Part shown: in pieces, positions 1 to 13,300 of the stretch
Layout of the letters: every line of letters starts with the position of its first letter
Position numbering within the stretch: the stretch's first letter is position 1
Assembly: GCA_020055645.1 (NCBI GenBank)
Contig: CM034547.1
Coordinates: 67,056,884-67,120,883 of the forward strand
Source: Tomocerus qinae
Lineage: Eukaryota; Arthropoda; Collembola; Entomobryomorpha; Tomoceridae
Direction: 5' to 3'
DNA: 64,000 bases
Translations under genes and position numbers: made by a program
Notes under the pieces: model-generated
What the model was told of the DNA's origin: nothing
Database searches by the model: none
The model's input: the letters and a program-made list of their open reading frames with translations, nothing else

Positions 1-2130
1 TCCCGGAAAAACCTCTTTGATTGATATATACTACTGATATAAATCTATATCGATATAATCATTGTTAAAGGTATTGTAAATAGTTATTAATCAAGTGCTA
101 TGCCTTCTAAATTGAAAGTTTCTACTTCCTGTACTATTCTCAATCAATCTTTCTGCATCGATATCATAGCGCTAAAGATGTATATAAGTATAACTGTAAT
201 ACTCATCATGATAATATTCTGTACTAAGTATATAACTATTAAAGTATAGTTTGTTTCCCATCGTTATTCCTTAATAAATCAGTATTTGATGTCCTAAAAA
301 TCAAAAATTCGAATAAGGCTAATAATTTGGGCACAAATAATCAGTAATTAATTAAAAAATCTTTGTTTGTGAATTACGTTTGTGGAGAGGGTGAAAGCTA
401 TAATTTCGTCATCATTGTGATGTTGTGAAGGAGAAGGAATGTTATGAAAGTAAGCGGGTGCCGGTATTGGAATACAAAGGAAGAGTGGAGTGAGACAGTG
501 GAGGCTCGTTTCGTTGGTTGGTTAGTGGAGTTCGTTTTGTGGACTAATTGCAAGTTCTCTTGGCTCATAAATTCTCAGTCTGAGAATAATTAGATTAGTT
601 CTTTTCCTCAGAGCAAGACAAGGAAATGGTCTCTCTGTCTTGTCTCCTCGCGATCTTAATTCTTAAAAGAACAGCTACCTACAGTTGGGCCGACTGTTTC
701 CTTACAATTAAGTTGACTGGGTATTTCGATTGTTAGGAAGGTGCCTGCCTGCACGCAAATACATCTCCGAAAAGAATTCTTAGCGTCCTAAGTTATTTAC
801 CTATATAGGTCATTATTGGAAGGACCGTTTATAGTTCTTATACTTCATTCATTTCTGCTTATAAATGTTCGGAATGTACCTACCTGGGTGAATGTCGAAC
901 AACAGATAATGAAATAGTATCTTTGGCTGCTAACCCGAAAAACAAGCCGCAATTTCCAGAAGCAACTCCGCCGAAGACCTCACCAGACTGACAATGAATG
1001 GTTTTCGCAGGGAAATAAAATAATTATGGGGAGATAGTAATTCAACTACGGATATCGCAGTGTCCTCCGAAATGAACTCTCCAGCTATACCTACGACATT
1101 TTAGAAATCAAATTAAATACTGACGTTTCTGTCCTGGCTTGACTCTAACTTATTTATTTATCTCTCTCTTTTGTCTTATTGGCTACATAAATACAATTTC
1201 CCATGGACAAACCGACGTAATTGGCATTTGTATTGGCACTACCAACCGAAGTATAAATGCTTTTCCTAGTTTGACATTTTCAAAATAATAATTGATTCAA
1301 GACAGATAATTTTGAAGTAAGGCAGCTTTGTCACAATCGCTTATTCTGCTCTAAATTGAATTTTAGATCACCAGTTAACTATTGATTAGTATAGCTAACA
1401 CAAATTGCAATGCAGTGACAATCATCAAATATACAAGAATTCTTAGCTCAACAGACAAAACTAACTTTTGGTATATTAGCCATATTTATTGATAAACTAC
1501 AAACAAATATTTCCAAGACCAAACTACCCCAGGAATTTTGTTTCAATTTCTGTACTGGAAAATTGAATTTAAGATTGGCGTACAGAGAACCCCGAGGGGG
1601 GTCTCCGAGAGGTTCTAATTGAAAAAAATGTCGGAGCTCTATTGACCAACATTATAATTTATAATAAATAAAATGTCGTAGTGAAATTCTTGGCTCTGAA
1701 TTTTGTTTCCAATAATTGTATCCTAGTTTATATTCTTCCAATCTCGATTCTCATCTGAAAGTTATTCACTTAGATATGTTGGGACAAAGGGTAGAAAATA
1801 AAAGAACGTAGATCTAAAACTAAACTGGGTCGAGAAGGGTAATATGGAAAGGAGTGTAAAAGTTGGTTCAATTTGGACTGTAGTAATAAGAGAAATTCTA
1901 GCATTTAAATGTTATGAGGATAGTAAATATTGGTAGATATCTCAGGCATTCTGGTAGGATTACTTGGCGGAGAGGGCTGAGAAGAGTGAAGTAGGGATTT
2001 GATTCTAACGTACTTGCACATGGAGTTATTACTTAGATGTTATATAAATTGATGTGATATGATGGGAGTGGTAGGGGAGTCAGTGAGTCGGAATGAGAAG
2101 TGGAGTGAAGCTTTTATCCGGGATCTGTAA
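1..2130. other. Non-coding, AT-rich, no recognised feature
   Basis: No reading frame here resembles a known protein and I see no splice-framed coding exons, tandem arrays or paired inverted repeats. It may be intergenic or lie within a very long intron. The GAAAGT-type motif of the following 30 kb is scarce here (single loose matches near 445 and 1756). Confidence 0.6.
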
Positions 2131-5100
2131 GTGGAAGTCCCTATCTTCGTTAGCATTCAACACTTGAGCATGTTTGTAAAATGTCGGAAGGTTGGCCGCA
2201 CCTGGACCAGACAGCACCTGCCCAGCACATCATCCGAATCTCTTGTGACTTTCTTTTGAATATCTTTAAACCCACATCAAGTTTCCGAATTTGAAGTATT
2301 GATCCCATGTAATCCAACATCTTTATTTCGCTCACCTGTTCTAACCGGTTTTCCATGGCTATTTGTAAATACTCGGGCTGGGTGGAAGTAAGTAAGTAGG
2401 TGTGAGTGAGTGAGTCTATGGAGAGTGTGGCGTATGTATTTGTTTGTCCATCCATGAGAGTGTGAGTGAAAGTCTGTGTATAGGTATAGCTGAAGAGAAA
2501 AGTTATTTTGCTTACTGACACCCTGGGGATGTCCAATGACGTAAAAAGAGCAGATCAGAAGCCACAGGAACCAACTCCTCTCTTTTCCATATTACTAGCT
2601 ACTTACTTAGTTAGTTAGTTGTTAGTTATACGCGTCTGTTATGTGATGGGTGTTTGGGGACAGATACACATCTTCCTATTCATACAAACATCCACCTCTA
2701 TCTATAGAGATATAATTCCGGAGGAGCTCTGACGTGACTTCAAAAGTTAAAACTCACTTTCTCCCTCCCAATTTACTTTCTCTATAGAGAATATTTTATT
2801 CCAATAATATACTATATTTTCTCCAGACGAAGGATTACTTTCTCCAGATGGAGATTGGAGAAAAGTCAGTATGAAATATTAGCCAGTCAGAATTCTATTC
2901 AGCAAATAGATGAATTTCTTTCGGAGTAATTGCGCCAGGCTAGTTCCGAGAAGTCTTTACTCTCTGCTCCATAGGCAGACGCTTATGTGAAGATAAGAGC
3001 AGGCCAATCCGTCAATAGATAATTGAAATTCGGAAATATCCGCGCGATGCCCTTTGGGATGTTTTCGCAATATTAACTGCAAAATACTTTGATAACAAAT
3101 CCAATGCTTCCTTTCCCAACGTACAAAAACACCGAAAGCAAACTCCTACATTGAATTATTAAAATTTTTAACAGAATAAATTGCCTCCAGAGTTTTCTTC
3201 TCAGAAATCCATCTGTAGATGCCTACAAGTAACAGTTTGTTAAATAGCCAGGCTTATGCTCTAAATGCAAACTATACAAACTACCGAGTTTACTTTTTCA
3301 TTTCTACGAACTCCTTTTCTGTTTACCATCTCTTCCATTACTCCTCTGCTCTCTTCAAGTTTAATTTCAGCTTCTCTGGCTTTTCTTCCCAATTACCAAA
3401 TATCTCCCCTCTTATACACATGTACATCCTATAGAAGTAGCAGCATACCTAATTTGCTTTGTCTGACTTCCCAACGGCCTTAGGCCACATTCTAGACGAA
3501 ACTCTCAAGATAAAGTTCAATACCCACAACTTTTACATCCTCTAAACAAACACGAATCCTCTCTCGCTCTATATACACCGCATTATATCAACTCGGGAAT
3601 TAAATCAGATAATAGTCAAGTACCTCCCTACATAAAATCCTTTCAAATTTTCATTTCTTCTCTACATACTAATTTCTATCCCGAATTACTAACTTTGCAC
3701 AAATTATGAACTATCATCTGCTGCATATTTAAGTAGTGGCATTTTAAGTACCGCTTCAATCAAAAGAATCTGTCTTTAAAAACCAGAAAAACTTTGTTCG
3801 CCATTCTCACCATAGAATTACTATTTTATAGACTATAAAAACTAGCTTTTAAATCATTACTGATCTCTAGTTTGTTCTGCATCCACATATTCTACATCCT
3901 TCAAGAAAGGAAGAAAAATAATTATACCTCATTTTTAATACGCTTTTCTCTATTATTTAGGTCTCCATTACTGTTTCTAACTTGGTCCAATTCACATAAG
4001 GATTTCTTTATTTTGAAGACGAATTTAAAAGATGTACCCCACCCCAAAGCATACCTTAACAAACAATTTAGTGCATGAAAGTATACGCTGGGATGTGACG
4101 TCAAGAACAACCTATATATGTATAATATGTCTATCTACAATGCATGGGTTGTTCAGTAATTTTTATGTATACAAATATCTACAATCTATAAATACAAGTC
4201 AAATCCATTTAATTTAATTGCTTTATATTTTTGGTCTAATTAGCAGGCATAACCCGATCATTCTGTATTAGTGGTAGTTGTCAATCTACACATTAGGGAT
4301 ATCTGCATATGAAGTTGCAATAGAACTAAATATAACCTTGTTCTACTGTGCTCAGGAACTTTAAACAATTATTAAATGTTTAAAAGTGGAGTACAAGTGT
4401 TCTGTATTGCGATAGTTTACGAAAGTAAAAGCCAACAAGAAGATGTTGTTAGGGCAGGACTTATTGGTATGATACTTAAGGCCACATGCGACAACAAGAA
4501 ATATCTATGCCGTAAATCCTCTTTTGAATCCAAACTGTAAATTATGTATACTTGATGAAGAATTTAAAAAAATTGTACCTTACCTTAAAAATTAGCCAAA
4601 AAAGTGTCACAAAGTATGCAAAGCAAATATTGTTGCAATAATAACCTTTGGTAAGAAGAAAAATTCAAAAATCCAAAAATTGCACTTTTTTCAATTCTTT
4701 GACTTTCCCTATCTTATATCTGAATCCTTTCTTCCTTATGCATATTCAAAGGTGAAAAGTCTTAACCAAATTATAATGGTAAACAAACTATAAAGAAGGA
4801 TTTATCCCACTTAATTAGCTTAGCTGTCACTATAAAATGATAAATATGTCTGTCATAATAGTAGAATACAAAATGGTAATACTGTTAACATTTTATGTAC
4901 TTTTACGGTCAAGTATATACTAATTGCTTCTTTTAATAAGGCAGAAGTTTAGTAGATAATTTGAGGACTGTTGATTGAGTAGTCCTGAGTTTTAATTGGG
5001 TATTTACTGCATTTGAGTCTGAAGATCAGGGTGTAGTATTTAAGCCAGTCACTCGGAGACCTACTTACGATTAGAGCGTTGTTATTAGATTTTCTGTCGC

Positions 5101-6099
5101 TGTGAAGAAGAATGGCACTGCAAAGTATCCTGCTACAGCCAAAAACAGAGTACATGGAGCAGGAGAAACAAAGTGTAGTGCTAGGACTGCTTAACGATAA
5201 GTAGAAACTACAAATCCACTCTACGCTTTCTCCGCAACTCTCACGCTCTTTCCTTTTATTACACCTTGAGAAGACTTTTGCGACAACTGTCGCCTGACAC
5301 AAATTCTGTGCAATTAAGATCCGAGTCTGATGTAATGCAGAATACGCTGCCTACTGCTACACATTGGTAGCCGCACATATTGCATTATGCCTATATAACC
5401 CATTATGTAAATGCAACTTTCTCCGACAGCAATTAAAAATAACAGAGACTATTTTTACATGTTGCGTGGAGAAAATATTAAAGTGCAACAAATTCTTTTA
5501 AGTTTCTGGGATTTTAATAGAGATTATTGGGGAATGTATCTAGCGTTGCTTGTCTAGGGGATCGGAAAGTTGCTTGTTGCTTTTTGCAATGTGCTGCATT
5601 TCTTTAATTTTTCCCAGAGCAGCACAAATGGAAGAACAAGACAGTCGTAATTGTGAGTTTACTTTTTTTATGTTGAATTTTGTATTGCTGGGACGGAGGG
5701 AGTAAAAAGAAATTTTGCAAGACTACTGCAGTGCAGTGCAGTGAATGGCTTCATTAGGAAAAAAATCTTTAGACAAGAAAGACACTAATACCTACACGGA
5801 TACTTTCTCGACTTTCTCCATAGACATAGAAGCAGCATACTGTGATATTATATCTATAATAGTGAAAAACAAAGAGGGAAAGCTTAGTTATAGAGAAAGC
5901 AGCTTGGTGACCTGCTTTTCCGACTTTCTCTTTTTGCTAGATAGTTTCTGCAGAGTTGTGTATGTCTGAGTTGGCCAAGGAGAGGAGGAGGAGGTAGTAA
6001 AAGCTTGATAGGTCCTGTGGTTTCGTCTCTGCACTCACTACTGACACTCGGTCACACTTTTCTGTATCGGATGTAGATGCAATGCTGGGATTTTTGTGT

Positions 6100-6560
6100 C
6101 CAATAATAAGTATAAGGGGAAACTGAAGTGAAGTAAGAGAGACATTCTTTCCAGAAGACAATCTGATGGGATGTGATCGCCTGGATCGAGTGAAAAGTAG
6201 TGCAGGACTTGAGAGTGTGCATCTCGCAGCAATAGGTTAACACTAAAACTCTTAGGATCTCCAAAGACTCAGCTGTTTCCTCAGATTTGTTCCAAAAAGT
6301 CATGTCTCCCCTCCAACCAGTCAGACTCCAGACTTTCTGTTACATCACAACTGTTGTCTTTCCTTCCTCTTACTCACTTCTAATGTTTCTCAAATGAAAC
6401 ATGCCGAGCGGAAAATTGCCTCCACTCCAGACTTCCTCATACTCTATCCCCTATCCACATAACTACTACTACTACACCTTAAATCCGCATTTTTACTCAA
6501 TTCATTAACTATGCCAAAATATATACCGCATCCACTTTCTCCACTTTCTCCAACGCTCCT
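6100..6560. other. G-to-C skew island
   Basis: The left part (about 6100-6240) is G-rich on the plus strand and the right part (6300-6560) is C-rich, with two adjacent ACTTTCTC copies near 6534 and 6543. No coding potential. Confidence 0.5.
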
Positions 6561-8279
6561 GATTTCCATACCTTAATCTTAAAGGGTGTAATTTAAACTA
6601 ATTTCGTTTCAGCATTATCACTTTGAATTTGAACAATTGCATCATCGAAAGAGCTACTGATTAATTGCATTGCAATACCTGTCAAATATATATAATGAAT
6701 TTGCTTTTTAAAATTTGATTTGTTCCACTACATAGAAGACCTGGCGCAATTGCAGGTACTCAGTCGTCCGTCAGGTCAGTCAGGTGATCATCCGAGAGAT
6801 TTGGCTGCAGAGGATAAGTACGTACTATATGATCAGAACCGACTAAATTATTTGATGTAGGTATAATATTTTATGGTGAAGGTAGCATTAGATTATATTA
6901 TTAGACTGACAAAGCGTTAGTTTTATTCTGATACCATTTAGACCACACTTTCTTTTGAGCTTGGTCATCGTTAAGGGAGAATTAGGAGAAGGTAGTCTGA
7001 CCTTTCTACTTCACTTCCATATATTTATAGTTTTGTTTCGCTACTCGTGCTTCGTGTGCATCCTGTGCTCAAATGAGGTTTACGTGACTTTTGTCATTAA
7101 TGATGATCCGAAGTTTGTGGCCTATTATTGGAAATCCTGCTGGATTACTTTCAAAGCCCAAATCTATGCCGTTAATATAGGAAACTGACCTCCCTAATGC
7201 AGCTAAATAAATATTTCTACTATCTCTATACATTTAGCTCTAATTACACTCATTTTTCAACATTAATAATAAATCAATAAAAATTAGAAAAAAGCATGAA
7301 TCCTAGTATTTTTTATTTTCGTATATTTGCCAAAAACGATTTTCGCTTTTCTTTCTAGTTCCAGATTGTGGTAGGTAGTAAACATCAGGGCACATAAAAG
7401 TGGGGTGTATTCTTTAATTCCCGAGTGAATATTGATACCAAATAGCAGGAGAGCAACTTTCGAAGACAAAATGTTCTAAATTAATACGAAACACTAATCG
7501 GCTTAAGCTGAATGGTCCGGGTATTATTGTCTTGCCTATCGTTTAGATCAATTTCAAACAAATTAAGCCAGATCCTATTTCTAAACTAGGCCGTCGCAAG
7601 GCCCCTTTAAAGTTCATTATATCCTGCTCTTGATTTATTGTCCCAATGACAATTTCTTGAACAAAGCATACACGCCAGTCTTAACTCTGAATCAGTTCGG
7701 ATAAGTAGTGCGGTTAAAGTGTCATAAATACAAGTGACTAGATATATTTCTGTGCCCCAATTTGTATCTGCACGTGTAGGGATATAGAAAATCTCACAAA
7801 GCAGAATATATAAAAGTAAATAGCGTACCTAAATAGTTTGTTTGGTCATGACATAAATTGTGCATATTTAAGTGGTTATTTGATAGATGTTTTAATATGG
7901 TGTACCTACAAATAAGTAGGCATTTTATGTGTCGGCTTTGGTTGTATGTAGTTATAAGGACTGTTTACCTTTTAGTATAATAGACTTGGCTTTGCCAGTC
8001 ATCGCCCTTTCCACCGTCTTTCATTTAGTATTCCACTTGTAAATCCAAATTGCTCTGCCAATCACAAACACAACTGGATACCTAAGTACATAGACTATAT
8101 GTTATAAGCACTTAAAGATTTGTCTATGCACTACATGTAAAGTTTCTCATGTATATGGAAGAGATTGTTCGTGTAGCTCAAAATGAGCAAAGCCACACGA
8201 CATGACACGAGCTATTACACAATAGCTCCGTCGTTCGTAGCCTAAAGAAAGCCCTTAGCGCACCTTATATGGGTATACA

Positions 8280-8566
8280 TGTGTTTGTATAAGAAATGCA
8301 TACATGAAGTTAGGTTAGGAGGTAAGTTAGGAGTGGAATGGTAATAAGTTTATAGGGAATTGTGTGTGTGAGATTATTGCCAGACTTGACTTGGGTTCCT
8401 TTGGAAGTTGGAAAGCGTCATCTGCTTTTAAGTCTCCCTGTAGAATAGAATAGCTGACGATAATTCGTCAGCTCAGTCACATCAGTGAGCAACATAAATA
8501 AATCCATAACATTACATCACTTCCCATAACACACACATGCTCGGCACTTTCTACACACACATGCAT
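8280..8566. other. G-to-C skew island
   Basis: Positions 8280-8440 are GT-rich with very little C; 8480-8566 are CA-rich. The right side ends at the TA that flanks a Tc1/mariner-like insertion. Confidence 0.45.
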
Positions 8567-9120
8567 GTACAGGGATAGTACTAAGTTCCAATACACGTTT
8601 GTCGGCTAATAACTCAAAAACTAGATCAGGTAGAGAAATGGGAGTACTACCATTGGAAAGAGGCTGAACTAACTTAAAGATTGGTATATGACAAGTAATT
8701 ATTTAAAAGTAATTAATAGTCAAAAAATAATGATGAACTAAAATTTAATTTATACATGGGAAACTATAGGGAACAAATACTCGACATTAATTAACTTTTG
8801 TAAGTTGTAAAGAATGTTTCGTGTGTAAAAACTACTCGGAAGTGATTTGTCGTGTCAAGAATCAATTTTTGACCATAATATTATCCCCACATCACGCTAT
8901 TATTAAAAGTGTAGTTAAAAAGTTTATGGCCTAACTCTTGAGACATTTCTCCACTGTAAAATGGTGGTTTCGATTGGTCCAGTACACTTGATTCCTTCGA
9001 TTAAAAATTTCATTGAGATTATAAAATTGCACTCATCACTCCACACTTTTCAGCAAGAAGTGATAAGAAATCGTTACAGAATTCACTCGGTTGACTCGGT
9101 TGATTTGATGAAGTCTCATT

Positions 9121-9316
9121 CAGTGTTCCATTTTAGCCGGCTTAAAAGCTTTATGACCAGTCGGCTAGTCATATTAGCCAGCCAGCCGGCCGGCTAAAAC
9201 GGCCGGTCTCCGAACCCTATAGTTTGATTTTAGCTGGCTAACAAGCTTTTTGGCCAGCCGGCTACCCATTTTAGCCGGCCTGCTGGCTGGTTAAAATGGC
9301 CGGTCACTGAATACTG
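9121..9316. mobile_element. hAT-type MITE, 196 bp, GC-rich, nested
   Basis: The element starts CAGTGTTC and ends in the near-complement GAATACTG. It is flanked by exact 8-bp copies of GTCTCATT (9113-9120 and 9317-9324). Eight-base duplications and CAG-type ends are typical of hAT elements. The body is built from repeated ATTTTAGCCGGC-like words in both orientations, unlike the AT-rich surroundings. It lies inside the mariner-like element and therefore inserted later. Confidence 0.8.
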
Positions 9317-9339
9317 GTCTCATTTGTCTGGGATTATTT

Positions 9340-9661
9340 CCTGGACATTGGTAGGCCAGTAACAATGATACAGACTTTTCTTTAATGCTTTTTGGACATT
9401 AAGCCCACGTATTCCTAAATTTTTAGAAATGGCTCGACTGGACTGACTTGGCTTAGAGTACCGACTTTTCAATTCTTACTTTATTTTATTCTGTGAGGAC
9501 GACAATTGGGGGGGGGCAGCTCGCGTTCGGTCATCTACTGCATTTCGAGTTTCTTCAAACTTTTTAATTACACTTTTAATAATAGCGTGATGTGGGGATA
9601 ATATTATGGTCAAAAATTGATTCTTGACACGACAAATCACTTCCGAGTAGTTTTTACACAC
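9340..9661 (-). pseudogene. Tc1/mariner-type transposase fragment, frameshifted
   Basis: On the minus strand the first frame contains YSEVICRV, then IIKSVIKKFEETRNAVDDR, the pattern of the N-terminal helix-turn-helix of mariner/IS630 transposases. After a run of ten C residues (plus-strand G run near 9509) the frame shifts. A second frame continues with SSRAISKNLGIRG and VQKALKKSL, matching the second helix-turn-helix segment of this family, and stops soon after. There is no DDE catalytic domain, so the product cannot be an active transposase. The family call rests on motif recognition; the subfamily is not determined. Confidence 0.65.
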
Positions 9662-10369
9662 GAAACATTCTTTACAACTTACAAAAGTTAATTAATGTCG
9701 AGTATTTGTTCCCTATAGTTTCCCATGTATAAATTAAATTTTAGTTCATCATTATTTTTTGACTATTAATTACTTTTAAATAATTACTTGTCATATACCA
9801 ATCTTTAAGTTAGTTCAGCCTCTTTCCAATGGTAGTACTCCCATTTCTCTATCTGCTCTAGTTTTTGAGTTATTAGCCGACAAACGTGTATTGGAACTTA
9901 GTACTATCCCTGTACTTTCCCCAATGCTGAGAGTGTGTAGGCTGGGTAAACAGGAAAGAGAGTTATGTGTACTAACAATGCCAATACTATAGGTAAATAC
10001 AGCTCTTGGAATTTGCACAATTTAATTTCACCTTGAGTTTGACTTTCTCTCCTGCTCTGTGTATTTAGTGTGTGCGGATCCCTTTGTCAATTTCCATCCT
10101 TTACTATTTATTTCCCTCACTCTGTGGGAAATCCACCTTTGCCCTTGCTAAAATATCCTCCCGCGATAAATTATGGTGAAAACCCACGCCTTGGCACCGA
10201 CGAATTCCATAAATACAAGAAATAAATGGAAATAAAAAGAGAAAGTTGGGCTCGGCGGCAGAATTGCGTCAATTTCACGTTCGCCGTCCTAAATCAAAGA
10301 AATAATAATCCGTATCTCTGTGTTTCTGTTCTCCTAATATGTTTGAATGCATGACTTTGTTGGTTTTAT

Positions 10370-10760
10370 TTTATGAAGGGGAACGTGGTTTATGCACGAT
10401 TATGAAGGCAATTATGGAGAAGTGAGTACTTTCTACACTCGACTCGGCGGGAGAAAGGCACGTACTAAATTAAACAAATTAAATTAAGTGTGACAAGTGA
10501 GACCTGACTGACTACAACTAAAACGTTAAGTGTAATGTAATGCCATTCGAGAAAGGAGCAGGGAGAAAGTCACACGATTTTTCATGCCATCTGATCTGAT
10601 GTCAGCTGAGTGGAGGACTCAACTCTTCACATATATAATCGCATTACGTCCGCATTGTCTCTTCCTCAAGGCCTCGCTCCTACAATTATCCTATTTTATT
10701 TTATTCTGTTTTCTCCAGCTCTACATACTTTCACCGCAGACTCTCTTTCACTACCAACTC
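10370..10760. other. G-to-C skew island
   Basis: G-rich plus strand at 10370-10580 gives way to C-rich sequence at 10600-10760. GAGAAAGT occurs at 10563 and ACTTTCAC near 10728. No coding potential seen. Confidence 0.5.
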
Positions 10761-10893
10761 TTTTCAAATAAATTATCCTTGCCAACGGAAAGTCAAATCT
10801 CAACTTTTGTCACTGTGGGAGAAAGTTAAGGGGATCTCTAGTATAGCTATCTGATTAAGCTCCACACACGATATACTGCTAAAATTAGGATCC

Positions 10894-10926
10894 ACTTTCA
10901 CCATGTTTAAACAGCATGGTGAAAGT
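10894..10926. repeat. Perfect 12-bp hairpin made of the GTGAAAGT motif
   Basis: ACTTTCACCATG and CATGGTGAAAGT form a perfect inverted pair separated by a 9-base loop. Each arm carries one copy of the regional motif, so this is a motif palindrome rather than a random hairpin. Confidence 0.8.
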
Positions 10927-11259
10927 ATCACTATATTTTAATCCTTGTGCTTTACATCTCGCAAATTTTAGGCTCATGCTGCACCAAAGGGAGCGGTTAT
11001 ATAGAATTTCGTGTTTACAGAAAAAGAAAATAGCATGTGAAAAGAAAATTGCCATTCACATGGTGAAAGTGGTAGGGACTTGACACTGTATTGGTTTGAA
11101 ATGCATTTGTATAGCCCTTCAAATATAGGCTGATCCCAATTACAGCATTTTTTTCTGCTTTGTAGTATTCCTACAAGAAAACTTTTTCTGTGTACTAAAA
11201 GAACTTTCACGAGGATAACTCCGGTTATATTCGAGGGTTTCTCCTGCAGTTTGTTGTAG

Positions 11260-11720
11260 CTGTTGGTTGAAATAAAATGAAGCGAAGTAAATGGGATTGA
11301 GTCGTCTCATTGAATTTGTGTTGATGGAGAAGAGTCTGCATTGCATTAAATGTCTACATAAGATAAAGCGGAAATAGTGCGCGGGGTACATGGTGTGTAT
11401 TGTGTAGAGACAGAGAAGAGATCGTAGATGTGGATGTCATTTACACGAATGGATGCGCTCGAACAATTTCACTAATTGTGATAAAAGAGATGATTTAGTA
11501 GATGAATCAGATTCAGATGGTTGGATGGAAAGCCAAGCCAAAGGAGACACTTGTAAAGGAAAATACTCTCATTTGTTTCTTCTCATTAGACAAACTTTTC
11601 TGCTTTTGACTATTCCTTTTGTCTCAGCCTACTCTCCTTCGCCTTGCCAAAATCCCAAAATAAGTTACACCCGCTCCAGTACTTTTACTACTACACTCCG
11701 TCAGGAATGTGCTCTATAAA
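11260..11720. other. G-to-C skew island
   Basis: G-rich plus strand at 11260-11440 is followed by C-rich sequence at 11600-11720 (about 20 C against 6 G in 11641-11700). Confidence 0.5.
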
Positions 11721-12299
11721 GAACCCGGGAACATCTATTCTGTACACTTCTTTGGCTCCATTTACCTTTTCAACAATGACTGGGATCCCTAGTGTAGTAA
11801 ACAGCTGAACAATAACATTCCTCCATCATTCATGCCTCACCGACTTTGTTTGCCTCCCGATGACTTATTGCTAAATGTTTTCAACTTTCAAAAACAATAT
11901 CTCTACCCTGAGAAGATAAATTCTGTTTTTGTTTGTCCAGCTATGAAAATGACTGCAAGGCTGATACTGCATAATGCAAATTATTAATTTGCACTTGTAC
12001 ATATAGAAGAGTATAAATCACTACGAGGGAGGCTCAAATTAATTAATACAAACGTTAGAAATGGTCAGAACTGATTTATATCGGGAACAATTAACAATCG
12101 AATTACAAAATTACAATTGGCAAATTACAAAACAGCGAGCATTGCAATTAACACATTACGTATTAGCTTAAAATTCTTGAAAATTCCAAAATTTCGTACT
12201 AGATGCTTGTATAACAATTTTTAAACTGTACATTTTGCAAAATTTGTGCAATATCTTCGTGAGAATATAATAGAGTTGTGAAATATAGTAAAAAATGTA

Positions 12300-13300
12300 T
12301 TATTTTGAAAGAAGAGTGATGATATGTAGTAAGAGATGGAAGATGAGTGAAGTTGGGGATAGGATTGAGTGGCATATCACATGGCAGGGGATAATTTGCA
12401 TCCGCTCTCCGTCCATCTACATACATCCATTCTAAATCCAAAGGCTGGATGTAATTTCCATATTATCGAGAAAGGAGTTGGAAGGGAGTGACATTAAGGC
12501 AGATGATGCTGACATGTATGCACATAATTTCCCTTGCCCATCATGCGACAACATTCCTTAGGTCTATATGGGGACTGGCCCTCGTATAGTAAATAAAATA
12601 TGCACGCTCTTTGATCTGATATAGTGTAATAAACTGACTCAGGCCTGTCTCTCGTGTCACTTTTCCTTTGTTTTTCGTCAATTCCGTCAGTGCAATGCAA
12701 TCCTGCCTTCGTAGTAATACCCGCTCGATGCACACGGAGAAAGTAGAAAGTCAGTGCAATTTTTGTGTACACAAAAAAGGAGCTGATTGAGTATACAAAG
12801 ACAGAGAGATCTGCCTATGGACGACGAAGGAAGGAAGCACATAGATTATCTCGCATCACATCACTTCTACTTTGGCTTTGAAACACCAAAAACTTTTTGT
12901 TACCATAACGGAAAGTTAAACTGGGAATGGAGAAAGCGAGTTTCGACGTTTCTCTTTTTTTCCAACACTAAGCCTTTTAGCCTCGTTCATAGAAATGCGG
13001 AAGCCTAAGCGAAAGGCACCCACCCGACTCACCCGAGCCTCTCTCTCCAATTCCCATTCAGCAAGGCACACACAACCAAAGCCAAGATTCTTGAATTAGC
13101 ATAAGGAGCGTCCTTGCTCACGCTCACTCAAATCTGATCTGACTACATCTCCAACCAACACTGATTTTTACTAAAATCTGAATATTATGCTACACTTCCT
13201 TGCCAAATATCACACTCTCTACATATACTTAAAGGCTACTTCAAACCTTCTCTCCCATTTAACTCTAAATACACACATCTCCATTTCATATGCCAAAATC
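12300..13300. other. G-to-C skew island
   Basis: G-rich at 12300-12480, C-rich at 13010-13300 (about 27 C against 7 G in 13021-13080). The middle carries GAGAAAGT at 12737. Confidence 0.5.

Larger units (their letters stand above)
8570..9912. mobile_element. Decayed Tc1/mariner-like element with long inverted ends
   Basis: A nearly perfect inverted repeat of about 350 bp (8570-8925 against 9558-9912) bounds this 1.34-kb element. The ends read CAGGGATAGTACTAAG inward, and TA lies directly outside each end (8568-8569 and 9913-9914), the target-site signature of Tc1/mariner elements. The right arm and adjoining centre encode, on the minus strand, a helix-turn-helix fragment of a mariner-type transposase. 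The left arm is an inverted duplicate of the same 5' region. No catalytic DDE/D region is left. A separate 196-bp element is nested in the centre. Long arms with a truncated transposase suggest a non-autonomous foldback derivative formed by inverted duplication of one end. Confidence 0.8.

Noticed and set aside
8961-9197. 78-codon frame inside the mariner-like element
   Set aside because: It runs into the nested hAT MITE and does not match the transposase catalytic domain.
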